The position numbers and the translations under genes are program-made. This document shows, piece by piece, positions 11,675 through 22,838 of a stretch of 64,000 nt of DNA. This DNA is from Mallotus nudiflorus (Eukaryota; Streptophyta; Magnoliopsida; Malpighiales; Euphorbiaceae): NCBI GenBank assembly GCA_947683625.1, contig CANTUR010000066.1:6606001-6670000 (forward strand), given 5' to 3'. The notes beneath the pieces were generated by a model that made no database searches, had not been told where the DNA came from, and worked only from the letters and a program-made list of their open reading frames with translations. The first letter of the stretch is position 1; every line of letters begins with the position of its first letter.

Positions 11675-13223
11675 TTTAGAATAAATTGAAACTTGATTGC
11701 AAGTCTAAAACAAGAACATCCAAAATACAATAAGGAGGAGTATAACTGTAGGAGGAAAGACCAAACATAGAACTAACTACCCTTGCTAAATTGTGAGCTG
11801 CTATGTTCATTAATCTCTTAACAAAACAAACTAAAACATTAGGGATATCACTAAGTAACTGTTTGTAATATAATAATATAACTTTAAATGGAGATAAGTC
11901 TTATTGATCATCTTGAAGTCTCAACACCACACTTAGAGAGTTTATTTTTATCTAGTCTAAAGCTTCATGATTACCCATTGCCTATGCAATTCTAGGAATT
12001 ATTTGATCTTTAAAAGACTTTACTTGAGTAGTTAGGAAACAATCACTGTCATCTTTAAGCACACCACTCAAACCCAACGAACTTGAATTTTAAAAAAGGG
12101 AAGCATCTATATTACATTTAACCTAACTTGAGGGTAGTCTTTTCCATCTAGCCATGTTGGCCATTTGCATAATCAACCCTATAATTTTGACTTTGATAAG
12201 CAATTTAGATTACTATTCATTTTATTTAAGTGTGTAGGTTTTGATTAAAATCTCAAAAGTCATATTCACCCCCTCTAGGGCAGTTACAAGCCATATTAGC
12301 TAGTCTTCTTAAACTTTGGTCATTTGAAACATTACTTCTAGAGGCTTTCCATTGTTACAGAAATACTTGAGTTGCTGCCATAACTTCCTCTACTTTTTGA
12401 CCCTTGTTGTGCCATAGAACCATGTTCTAATTTTCCAAAATAGCCCATAATAACATTTCCATAACTTTATGCTTATGTATATGACATTTATCAAACATAG
12501 CCTCTACCTAATTGTCTAAGATCCCACAGGTGATATTGACATGACCTAGACCTCATATTCTCCAACATTCTCGAGCAAACATATAATTTATGAATAAATG
12601 GACCTCTAATTCAATCCCACTAAAAAAAATAACACATTAAGCAGAGACCTCAACATGCTTCAGACTCAGATTTTATTGTTTTAGTAGACACCTCATACAT
12701 AATTGCCATAACATATTCTTCACCTTCAGCGGTATATGGAGACCCTAGACCTTTTGGCCTCTGTCCCTTCTGGATGAACTAATTTCCACTTTTAATTGAA
12801 TACAAGCTATTTTTATTTCATGGCTAGATAATTTCATTTTATTCATTAGATCTTCAAGATAAAGGGATGCTCATAATCAGGTTGCCACCTCTTGAGTTAA
12901 AAATATATGTGACAAGTTTTTCATCCTATGGTTTCTCCTCTATCTTCATTAGACTTTTCACTTGAATTTCTTCAAGACACATAAAACTATTTTTATCCTG
13001 AGGTTGGATTTTAGGGAAGCTAAACATTACTCCTAACTGCTATCTACTTACCAAGTCATCCCTTCCTCTAGAAAATCTTGAGCTGCTAGAATGCTTTGCC
13101 ATATGAAACTAGGATTGTTCTCCAGCTTAGCTTCTAAGAAATTTTAATGTAGAAAGAATCGAGCTTTAAAGAGCCTAGCAGCTAAAGATTAAGGATTTTA
13201 ATCAACCTCCATCCCTGCTACCC
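11675..13223 (-). pseudogene. 5'-truncated LINE: C-terminal part with RNase H-like domain
   Basis: In the minus strand, with several frame breaks, I read the region downstream of reverse transcriptase in plant L1-type LINEs. It begins QGWRLIKNP-like, then SLAARLFKARFF and AKLENNPSFIWQSILAA, then the segment before the zinc-binding half (IPLS...YSIKSGN), and last an RNase H-like domain (VKCNIDASLF, later NIAAHNLARV). The reverse transcriptase and ORF1 are absent, so the copy is 5'-truncated, the normal result of target-primed reverse transcription. Perfect 18-bp flanking repeats define both ends. Many stops make it non-functional. Confidence 0.82.
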
Positions 13224-13241
13224 ATATATTTTGTAGTTTTT
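13224..13241. repeat. LINE target-site duplication, right copy
   Basis: Identical to 11657-11674; it marks the truncated 5' end of the LINE. Confidence 0.85.
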
Positions 13242-13932
13242 AAAAACCAAATTATCATATTTTTAGTTTATTGACCTAATATCATTTAATAAAGTTTTCT
13301 AACTTTCTAAATAATTTTGATCTTTATTTATTGAAGCTATAAAGAATAATTAAGTTGTTCCTTAAATAAATAACTAAAGAGGATTAGTAAAGTTATTAAT
13401 TATTTAAATTAATAATTTTTTGGAAAAATTGAATTTCTTAATAAATCTATTTTAATATTGACACAACATTTAGCATGAATAATCAACACATGATTAATTA
13501 TTAAAAATAACCCAACCTTAATCTAGACTTAATTCTCAATCACAAGAACAAGTAAAGCAAAGCTTTAATTTTAATTAATAAATTTGATAAAAGTGATTCA
13601 AGTCTCCAAAATAAACCCTAAAGCATATATTTATACCTTAGGCATAATATGGGTATAATTAGAAAGTAAAATAATATTTCAAAACAACTAAATAAAGAAA
13701 ATCCACATGTAAAAGAATATCCATTATGCATGGTTGTATTTGAATAAATGCACAATTGTGTGTATCTAATGTTCAAAATCTCACTTTCAGGTATAACTAT
13801 GCAAAAGAAGGCACACAACCATGTCAAAGTCTTTACTAACAATCTTACTTTGCACGCACTTAGGCATAAAAGTGCCACATATCCACACAGCCTGTACAAT
13901 TTTCATAGCTAAATTAATGCTCTATGTTAGTC
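13242..13932 (-). repeat. Probable 3' LTR of the minus-strand gypsy element
   Basis: On the minus strand this follows the integrase tail and a short purine stretch, beginning TGACTAACATAG at 13932. No coding sequence is visible. The far edge is not resolved, because the LINE lies next to it and may interrupt it. Confidence 0.5.
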
Positions 13933-13936
13933 ACCT

Positions 13937-14300
13937 CTACATGCAACTCGTCCTCGAGTTACCTTTTGCATATCTAAGACTCATGTATGGTTGAAAGAAG
14001 GTAAGATCAACAACAATGAAGGTATTTGAAATTGCTATCCAATTTGGCAATTCAACCACATAAGCATTGTTGTTGATCTTCCTAATAATCTTGTATGGTC
14101 TATACTTTCTTTGTTGAAGTTTGTTATGGCCACTTTGCATTTTAATCTTACTAAGGAACACCATCTTTTCATTTTTAATATTAAATACTTTAAATTGCCT
14201 AAACTTGTCTGCCTATATCTTGTACTTTACATTAGCTTTTTATAGCTTATTCTTGATATCTATTTGCATCTCTTGCACTTGCTTTGTCAAATCACCAGCT
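13937..14300 (-). pseudogene. Gypsy integrase C-terminal region, of a type unlike its neighbour
   Basis: The minus-strand frame reads MVFLSKIKMQSGHNKL, QQRKYRPYKIIRKINNNAY, VVELPNW and ISNTF, ending near the NSRTS motif. This pattern (KYGPYKI, NAYVVDLP, ISNTFNVADL) is typical of the integrase tail of CRM/Galadriel/Reina-like chromoviruses, not of Athila elements. It continues upstream to about 14300 (LTKQVQEMQIDIKNKL). Internal stops show it is dead. It abuts the Athila-like integrase core in the same orientation, so it is either a chimera or the remnant of a second element. Confidence 0.72.
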
Positions 14301-14309
14301 ACTACACTA

Positions 14310-15945
14310 ATACCAAGTACCTTTAGAATCTTCAAAGAATATAGTCTATTTTATTGAAGAATCTTTTTAAGCTCATAGTTTATTACTTTAATTTGTCTAG
14401 TTATCTAGGGGTGATATAGAGTTGCCACCTTATGATGTATGCTGTACTTTTAAAGTAGAGACTCAAATTGTGTTTTGCAAAAAATGTGAGCCTCCATCAT
14501 TGATAATAGCTCAAGGAACTCCAAACCTATTGAAAAAACTTTTTTAAGAACTTCACCATAACTTTAGCATCATTAGTAGGTGAAGCAAGTGCTTCTGCCG
14601 ATTTAGACACATAATCAACAGTGATGAGGATGAACTAGTTCCCATAAGATGATGGAAAGGGCTCTATGAAATCCAAACCCCACATAGCAAAAAATTTTCA
14701 CCTCTTGAATTGGTGAAAGTGGCAGCTGGTGTCTCTTGGGAATGTTGCTTATGCATTGACATTGATCATAGTGGAGTACAAATTCCTAAAATAGCTCCAA
14801 TTGTAAGGTCACTCGCATCACATATGATCTTAAATGGTAAAGACCAATCTGAAGGTGTAATAATTAGTGTTGAAATTATTACCTCCTTTAACCTGTTAAA
14901 AGCACTCAAATAAGCGTTATCACATTTCCGAGCACATCTTTAATCAACAAATTAATTAAAGGCTTGGCAATAAGAGGAAAATCTTTAATGAAGCATTGGT
15001 AAATATCATATGCCTTAAAAAACCTCTAACTCCCTTTATTGATGTAGGAGGTGACAATTTCTCAATGATATCTATTTTAGCTCTATTGACCTTAGCTGTT
15101 TTATTTGATATCTTATGTCCCAAAACTATTCTTTCATTTACCATGAAGTGGCATTTCTCCTAATTCAACACAATATTAGTCTTTTTATAACTTTTGAGTA
15201 CCTTGTTAAGGTTAGACAGACATAAATCAAAATAATCATTAAAAATGGAAAAATCATCTATAAGTACCTCCATAATATCCTCTATCAAATTAAAAAATAT
15301 GGCCATCATACATCTCTAAAATGTGGCATACCATTATATAATCCAAATGGTATTCAATGATAAGTAAAAGTGTTATACGGACATGTAACTATTGTTTTAT
15401 CTTAATCCTCGAGAAATATGAAAATCTGATTATAATTAGAATATCCATCAAGAAAACAATACTAAGCATGTCTTGTAATTCTTTCCAATGTTTGGTTAAT
15501 GAAAGGAAGAGAAAAATGATCTTTCCTAATGGTTTTATTTAATTTTCTACAATCTATTCATACACTTACCCATCAACTATCCTCTTTGAAATAAATTTGC
15601 CTTCCTCATTTTCTATCATTGTCATCCTACTCTTTTTGGGCATACATAAATCAAATTCACCCATTCATTATTAACAATAGGGTAAATTATCCCTCCATCT
15701 AAAATTTTTACTATCACATTTTTCATTATTTTTTTATGTTTGGGTTAAATCTGCTTTGTCTCTTAGCTATGAGTTTGTACCCCTCTTCTAATTGAATTCT
15801 TTGCATGAAAATAGAGGGACTAATTTCCTTTATGTTTGAAATTTTCCATCATATAGCTCAAACTCAACCCTTTATTATCTCATACACACTCTATTTTCTT
15901 GTTAAATGTCAATGGTTAATTTTCCATCCCATAGCTTCTAATGTA
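14310..15945 (-). pseudogene. Athila-like gypsy reverse transcriptase and integrase core (broken)
   Basis: From 15945 downwards the minus strand gives KEISPSIFMQRI, the GGIIYPI segment, CRKLNK...KDHFSLPFINQTLER, FLDGYSNYNQI, the active-site box LIDDFSIF (near 15250), KCHFMVNERIVLGHKIS and PPTSIKGVRGFLRH. After that come the start of RNase H (SLPFKIICDASDLTIGAIL) and, following a deletion, the integrase core (DFIEPFPSSYGN, ITVDYVSKSAEA, INDGGSHF). This motif order matches Athila-type pol. Numerous stops and the deletion of most of RNase H and the integrase zinc finger leave it non-functional. Its N-terminal side is cut by the Tat-like element at about 15946; matching gag lies at 29.0-30.2 kb. 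Confidence 0.82.
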
Positions 15946-17029
15946 TCTAGTGGAAATAGGGAAAATCACAAAGCTCCAAAAGGAGAATCTAGCTTAAGAA
16001 ACTAGACCCTAAATGACTCAAAGATAGCACAAAAAGTTGAAGAAGTCATGCATAAAGCTCGTAATGGACCAAGAAAAGGAGATGAATGTCTTCTGGAAGG
16101 AAAGACATCCTTTATAAGCATAATAATTTGGATGGAGATCCCAACCAAATTTAGAATGCCCCAATTAGATCAATTCAATGGAACCGAAAATCCAATCGAC
16201 CACATATCCTTGTTCAAGACCATAATGTTACTTCAAAATGTAAATGACAGAATCATGTGCAAGGTCATCCTTAGTACACTAATTAAGAATGCTCAAAAGT
16301 GGTTCCACCAGCTTATTGAGAATTCTATCTCATCCTTTGAAGAGTTAGCTAAGAAATTTTGAACTCGGTTCATCACTAATGTCCATTCAGCCAAAAATAT
16401 TAATGATCTCTGAATGTACAAATAAGAGGTCATCGAATCACTGAGAAGCTATTTGGATTAATTCAATAAAGTAGCTATGTAAATAAAAAATTTATTTGAT
16501 GAAGTAGCTATAGAAGCTTTAAAGAATAGGACTTGATTGGGAAAGCTCAAAGATAAGATAATAACATAAGAACCCAGCAGCACCTTCACTAAGGTAATGG
16601 CTATAATAATAAAGATGATAAAAATGGATGAGGATAGGAAAATGAGAAACATCTATTAGGAAAGATGAAAGGTAAAAAAGGTGAAGCCCTATTAGGAAAG
16701 ATGAAAGGTTAAGAAGGCCGAGCTTCCAATGATCAAACTTCAAAAACCTAGTAGAAGGATTTGAAAAGGAGGCATAGAAGTATACACCACTAAACACTTT
16801 CAGATCTGAAATCCTAATGTCAATCAAATAAAATGGCTAAGGCATAACCCTAGCTAGAAGGCAAAGTCCAACCAGGAGAGCTATGCAAAATAGGAGGTAC
16901 TACTGTTAATACCATTGGGATTATGGGCATGAAACTGAGGCATGCCGAGAATTAAAGAATGCCATAGAAAGATTAATATAGAATGAGAAACTTCGTAACT
17001 TCATTGACACAATTAGAAGGAATAAAGGT
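15946..17029 (+). pseudogene. Tat-like gypsy element: gag region
   Basis: The best segment (16048-16362) reads KFRMPQLDQFNGTENPIDHI, then VNDRIMCKVILSTLIKNAQKWF and SISSFEELAKKF, the conserved core of retrotransposon Gag in the Tat/Retand lineage. A zinc-knuckle-like stretch with a CH-type motif is faintly visible near 16910-16960 (YYCYHWDYGHETEAC-like with changes). Frame breaks occur throughout. No 5' LTR precedes it; the element starts directly against the Athila-like pol. Confidence 0.75.
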
Positions 17030-17640
17030 TTGGATGATCAAGACAGAGATAAGTTGAAGCTAAAGAAAGCTCATAAAGTGGCTGGAGGTATTAACATGAT
17101 TATCGAAGGAGAAGCAACTGAGAAAAGACCTAAAAGGTCCTATAGGGAAGAAGGATTCACCTGTGAAAAGAAGCAAGCTATCACATTTGGTCTGAAAGAT
17201 AGGAAACTTGTTCGACACCCATTTAATGATTCCTTGGTGGTGAGTGCTTTTATCAATAATTACTTAATGAAGAGATTATTAATCGATGATGGAAGCGCTA
17301 TCAATGCACTCTTTTGGAATGTTTATAAAGCATTGGGGGGGGGGGGTTCTATCACTGATTTAAAGGCCATTCAGAATCCCATTACAAGCTTTTATGGGGG
17401 AAGCACCCAGCCAATGGGATTGGTAGAGCTGATTTTAGAATTCAATGATCGAGATATTAGGGAAATGAAAGATGTTAAAACTTAGTTCAATGTGGTAGAT
17501 CTTCCTTTTATGTACAATGGTATCATAGGCTAACCAATACTCTATGAGATCGATGTAGTCATAAGAATCCAACATCTGACCATGAAAATTTCTCTTGAAG
17601 GATGGGTCCTAACAATTTATGAAGATCAACACATGGCCAG
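17030..17640 (+). pseudogene. Tat-like gypsy element: aspartic protease region
   Basis: The open frame 17030-17485 contains VVSAFINNYLMKRLLIDDGS, where LIDDGSAI stands for the usual LIDNGSSA protease active site (D-S/N-G). A G run at about 17335-17346 may be a site of slippage. A stop at 17485 breaks the frame before RT. Confidence 0.72.
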
Positions 17641-17899
17641 GCAATGCTACTAGATAGCAGTTAAACCCCATATGGAAGCATTCCCTTTAGAATCATAGGA
17701 AGTGGAGAAGCAAGGAGCCAATCTTGAACTAATTGACCAGGTCCAGACCTTATAGATCACTAAAGGAAAGATAGTAAGGGTTGGCAATGAACTTGATAGT
17801 GAAGTTAAACATGTAATAGGCAAGTCCTCGTTAAACATTCAGGTAGCTTTACTTCCCAAGCATCTAAAATCATTGAAGTAGATCCTCTAGTTGTCTCGC

Positions 17900-18540
17900 A
17901 TAGTTTGAACATTAAACTAGGAGTAAAGCCAGTCGTTTAGAAAAAGAGGAGCTTCATATATAAAAGGCAGAAGGGAATCACCAAGGAAACAAAGAAATTG
18001 CTAGAAGCCAAATTGATTAGAGAGGTAATACACCCAGAAAGGGTAGCCAATGTGGTGTTAGTAAAAAAGTCCAATGGAAAGTATAGAATATGTGTGGACT
18101 ATACTAATCTAAACAGAGCAAGCCCCAAAGACAGTTATCCATTGTCGATAATAGATCAACTGGTAGACTCAACTGCCTATCATTATTTGTATAGCTTTGT
18201 GGATGTTGCTCAAAAGTACCATAAAATACCAATGAAGAAAGAAGATCAGGAAAAGGCATCGTTTGTCACCCACAAAGGTCTTTATTGCTACCAGGTTATG
18301 CCCTTTGGGCTGAAGAATGTCAGAGTAACATATCAAAGGTTAATGAATTATGATTTCTAAAATCAAATTGGAAAGAATGTAGAAGTATATATGGATGCCA
18401 TCATCATCAAGAGCCAACATGCAGAGCAACATTCTGATGACCTTAATCAAATCCTTCCAATACTGAACCAATACTAGATCAAGGTTATTCAAGAGGAGTG
18501 AATTTTTGGGGCAAAGTAGGTAAATCCTTAGGATTCATGA
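17900..18540 (+). pseudogene. Tat-like gypsy element: reverse transcriptase
   Basis: The stretch 17998-18360 is an uninterrupted RT fragment: REVIHPERVANVVLVKKSNG, YRICVDYTNLNRASPKDSYP, LVDSTAYHYLYSFVDVAQ, KASFVTHKGLYCYQVMPFGL. The active-site box follows at about 18388 as YMDA where YVDD is expected, so the second catalytic Asp is lost. Stops on both sides separate it from protease and RNase H. Confidence 0.85.
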
Positions 18541-19640
18541 TATCCCATAGAGGGATTGAAGCTAATCTAGAAAAGATAGAGGCCATTTTAAAGATGAAAG
18601 CTCCAACATCGATTAATAAGTTGTAAAAGCTAAATGGTTAAAAAATAGCTTTAGGGCGTTGCATCTTCTATTGAGGTAAGTAGTGTCTACCACTATTCTA
18701 AGCCTTAAAAAATTTCAAGAAGTTTATATGGAATGAAGAATGTCAGGTAGCTTTTAAAGACATAAAAAAATTCCTATCCTCACTACCCCTACTCAACTAG
18801 CCAATCCTTGAAGAAACATTATACTTATATCTCTCTATTGGTCAGGAGTCAGTTGCATCAATACTAGTAAAGGAAGAAGGAAGTTACCAAAATCTAGTAT
18901 ACTATATAAGCAAAATGCTTAAAGGTTTAGAAGTCTAGTATCCCAAACTAGATAAGTTAGCTGTGGTTGTCATACACACATCCCGGAAACTCTAACACTA
19001 TTTTCAGGCTCACTCAATCATTATAAGATCTAGCTTTCCCCTAAGGAAAATATTACAAAGGCTTGAGACATCTGGTAGAATAGTTCAGTGGTCAATATTG
19101 CTTTGAGAATTCGACATCAATTATGAACCTCGACAGCATATAAAAGCTCATACCCTGGCAGACTTCATACAGGAGATGACAGCGAAAGATTTTGCTCCTT
19201 TTGAATTCCCAAAATGAAAGTTACACATTGATGGAGCCTTATCCATTGAAGAATCCGGTGCCAAAATCATTGTCAGAGGGCCATATAAAGTCACTATCAG
19301 ATATGTAATTTAGATAAAGTATAACACCACTAATAATGTAATGAGTATAAAGCACTCATCATGGGATTGAAGTTAGCCACCTAGGTCAGAGCTGAGCATC
19401 TTAAGATATACTCCAACTCACAATTGGTGGTAAACTAAGTCAGAGGGACATACCAAATCAAAGACCTAAGCATCGCTAAATATGTCGGGAAAGTCAGGAA
19501 ACTCCTAAAGAAGCTCGAGCAGGATGGGGGATAATGGGAAACCATCCAAATCCCTAGGAGCAAAATCTTAAATGCAGATTCACTAGCCAAATCAATAGTA
19601 GAAGATAATCAGACATTCAAAGAACTTGAGCTTACTAAGG
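18541..19640 (+). pseudogene. Tat-like gypsy element: tandem RNase H domains
   Basis: The first RNase H is readable as SVASILVKEEGSYQNLVYYI, LAVVVIHTSRKL and DINYEPRQHIKAHTLADFI (about 18840-19170). A second, archaeal-like RNase H follows at about 19210-19600 (KLHIDGALSIEESGAKIIV, later HLKIYSNSQLVV). Two RNase H domains in this order are diagnostic of the Tat group. Both contain stops. Confidence 0.72.
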
Positions 19641-20815
19641 AATTAGATCATGGACATACAAGAAGTAGCAAAATGGATGAAACTGATCATTTAGTATCTC
19701 GAGGATTGGATACTTCCGCAAGATTAGTTAAAAGCTCGAAAGTTAAAAATAAAAGCTGTGCTCTACTCCATACACCATAGGGGACTTTACAGAAGGTCTC
19801 TCTCGCATCCATAGTCTAAATATATATCACCAGAAGAAGGAAATTACATGCTTAGAGAAATTTATGAAGGAATTTATGGAGCCTATGAATCTTATTATTC
19901 ATTGATTAGAAAAGCATTGCTCTAAGGATACTATTGGCTTACCATGTCCCGAGATGCTTAAAAACTGGATCAAGAATGCCATAAATGTCAATAGTTTGCT
20001 TGCCTCAGCCACAAGCCTAATCACTTCACTAAGTGGATAGAAGTCAAAGTTGAACTAACCATTACTAAGGCTTAGATCCAACACTTTTTTAAGAAAGAAA
20101 TCATCTATAGATTTAGAATACCACACACCCTAATAACAGACAATGGGAAATAGTTTGACAATGAGAAATTCAAAAAGTTTTCTTGGGATCTTAGAATAAA
20201 GCTCTGGTTTATATTAGTAGCTCATCCATAAACAATTGGCCAGACATAAGTCACCAACAGGATCATCATGCAAGGGCTAAAGAAAAGATTAGACGTAAAA
20301 AAGGGAAGCTGGGTTGATGAACTTAATAATATCGTCTGGGATTATAAAACTACACCTAGAACTTCCATAGGGGAAACACCTTTTAGATTGACTTATGGGA
20401 TTGATGTAGTAATCCCAATGGAGATTGGATTAGCAAGCTACTGGGTAACCGAGGATCTTGATCATGAAGTCAATAACATTAATGCTTATATATGTCTATA
20501 CCTACTTGAAGAGAAGAGACCTACTTGAAGAGAGGAGGGAACATGCATCCATTATAGTAGAAGCCTAGAAATAGAGGGTCATGGAATATTATAACCGATA
20601 CCTCCGACCAAAATAGTTTAAGGTTGGAGATTGGGTACTTAGAAGGGCTGACATCGATAATGGCAACTCTAGCATAGGCAAGCTCGGGCCTAATTGGGAA
20701 GGCCCTTACCAAGTCATTGAAAAAACAACTAAGGGGGCATATAAGATTAAGGATAAATAGGGAAAAGAATTTCCTTGATATTGGAACTCAAACACTTTTT
20801 GAAAATATTATCAAT
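19641..20815 (+). pseudogene. Tat-like gypsy element: integrase
   Basis: This holds the integrase core (TDNGK near 20140) and the long intact piece 20268-20528 (KKRLDVKKGSWVDELNNIVW, TTPRTSIGETPFRLTYGIDV). The C-terminal part follows (MEYYNRYLRPK, FKVGDWVLRRA, GKLGPNWEGPYQVIEKTTKG). A near-duplicate of the bases CTACTTGAAGAGA at 20500-20532 looks like a slippage duplication that also shifts the frame. It is not functional. Confidence 0.8.
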
Positions 20816-20959
20816 AAATGTACTCTTAATTTTGGGGAATGAACTATTTTATTTATCTTTCATAATACTAAATTATAGAGTATCACATTACAAAAAGAAA
20901 AAAAAATTATCGACTAAGTAATTTACAAATGAGTTTCAAAAAGCTCAGTAGAAGGGAGA

Positions 20960-22838
20960 CTCATATTTTAGGACTCAGACACAGAGGCTAGATTGGATCC
21001 AGTGGAGATGGTACTGACAGACCTCTCCCTAGCAGGCCTTGAATCCCCTAGTTGCTCAAAATATGATTTCTCACCAGTAGACGTGGATGATATTTTGGGA
21101 TTCTTCAATCACCTGGAAGAGGCCTTGCTTCGAGCATCTTCTTCAGTGGTAACTCAGGCTACCTCAGTAGGTGTTATTCAATCCAAATTTGAAAAGTCTA
21201 GATTTAGGTGTTGACCAAGCAACACTTTTAAACTTTGAGAAACCTCATGACCATATTCTGGTAACTTTTCTTATCATCCTCACATGATTTCTCTGCCTCA
21301 TCAAGTCTACTCTCTAAGGCTATAATACAAGAGTCCTGCCCCTCAAATTTTGATATAAGCTAGGCTTGATTATACTCTAGCTCTTTCATCCTCTTCTGGC
21401 TTGCCTTAGCCTTAGATCTTGCCTTTGTATGCTTGGTTTGGCAAAGTTCTAGTGCCGCCTTCACCTTATCCAGTCTCTTCTCAAAGTTAATAGCTATGGT
21501 GCTGACCTTTATCTCTTTTAAGCTATATTGGCTCTTAAAACAATAATAATTGTCCTTAGCCAATAATAAAGCTTGAGTTATCTGAAAGAAAAGATAAAAT
21601 CATCATTAATACTGGTATATATGAGCACAAACTAGATGAAGTGAAAGACAATTACATTTAGCGAGTGTCCTATCATGGAGTTGTATAATTCCTCTTTATC
21701 TACATCCATCGAACATTGGATGTCTTTAAGGAGCCATAGTGACTCGACGTACTGATCCTTTACCTAAGCATTCAACATACTTGGAGGCTTTATCTTCTTT
21801 AGAATCTAGGACCTCATGTCCGGACACCTGGATAATTTTGGGTGCTTGAAGAAAACCTCCTCACATAACTCCTTAGCATTAGAGTCCTCATTCAAGGATC
21901 ATTTCCTTTAAGTCTCATATTTCTCTATTTAAGAAGGTTCAACCACATCTTTTCCTTTTTGGCTAGGTTAAGCTTTAGCTAAGACCTCTAGGACACGCAG
22001 CTTAGAAGTAGGAGAATAAATCTATATGTCCTCCTGAGGCTCCAACTCATAATCTACAAGTTAAATCCCATCTGTAAATGCAAAAAAGTTAGCCATCTAT
22101 AAATAAAAGAAAAGAAAAGAAAAGAAAAGTCAGAGTAATACCTTCTGAATCTTAGAACTTACTACTTACATGTATGTGATTGGGGTAGACTCTTCAGGGA
22201 TATCTCTGAGATAAATTCTTAGTAAATGTTATGTCAGTTATACCATGGAGATAAAGCCTTAGAACCATCTCTATATCCTTACCAGATAACCTTGAAGGAT
22301 GCTTCACCTTGTGATAGTCCTCAAATCACATATGCCAGATGTGGATGAAGTTTGAAGGATGTTCAACAATAAAAAACCTATGCCTCCACTTCTTATGGAG
22401 GTTCAAAAGTTTTACAAAGAGGCTATGGTTTGGAATAGTTAAGAGAGAGAACACCAACTCTCCTTTTTTCTTATTTAAAGTATAAAGAAACTGGAGGACA
22501 TATAGGTTTAGCTCTCTACCCTCCCTATGCATCAACTCTATAAAATCTGTTAAGATTCGATAGTTATTATGATGAAGTTGTTTGGGAGCTATGCTGTATC
22601 TATGCAAAAAGCTCCTAAAAAAGGAATCTAAAGGGAACTTCAATCTCCTTTCTAGTTGATCAAAATATATCATTATTTTATCAAAATCTAATAGAGGAGT
22701 GTGGACTTTAAATTTTTTATCTACAATATGTAAAGCAAAATCTACTGGAATGCTAAAGCATCTTCTGTACCACTTTAGCATGTTTTCATTTACCCTAGAG
22801 ATAAATAAGTCTAAATTGATGTACTCTTAGGGAGCCAT
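20960..22838 (-). pseudogene. Antisense ORF of the Tat-like element (putative gypsy-type transposon protein)
   Basis: Downstream of pol and on the opposite strand, a frame starts at 22838 (MAP, then a stop) and continues in frame to 22326: MLKWYRRCFSIPVDFALHIV, FPLDSFFRSFLHRYSIAPKQ, NYRILTDFIELMHREGRELN. This matches the pattern of the plant 'putative gypsy type transposon' domain (Pfam Transposase_28 family, by recall). A Lys/Glu-rich, coiled-coil-like piece lies at 21563-21360 and a Ser/Thr-rich end (SVSTISTGSNLASVSES) at about 20970-21020. Function is unknown; such antisense ORFs are known from some Tat/Retand retrotransposons. Several stops interrupt it. Confidence 0.65.
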
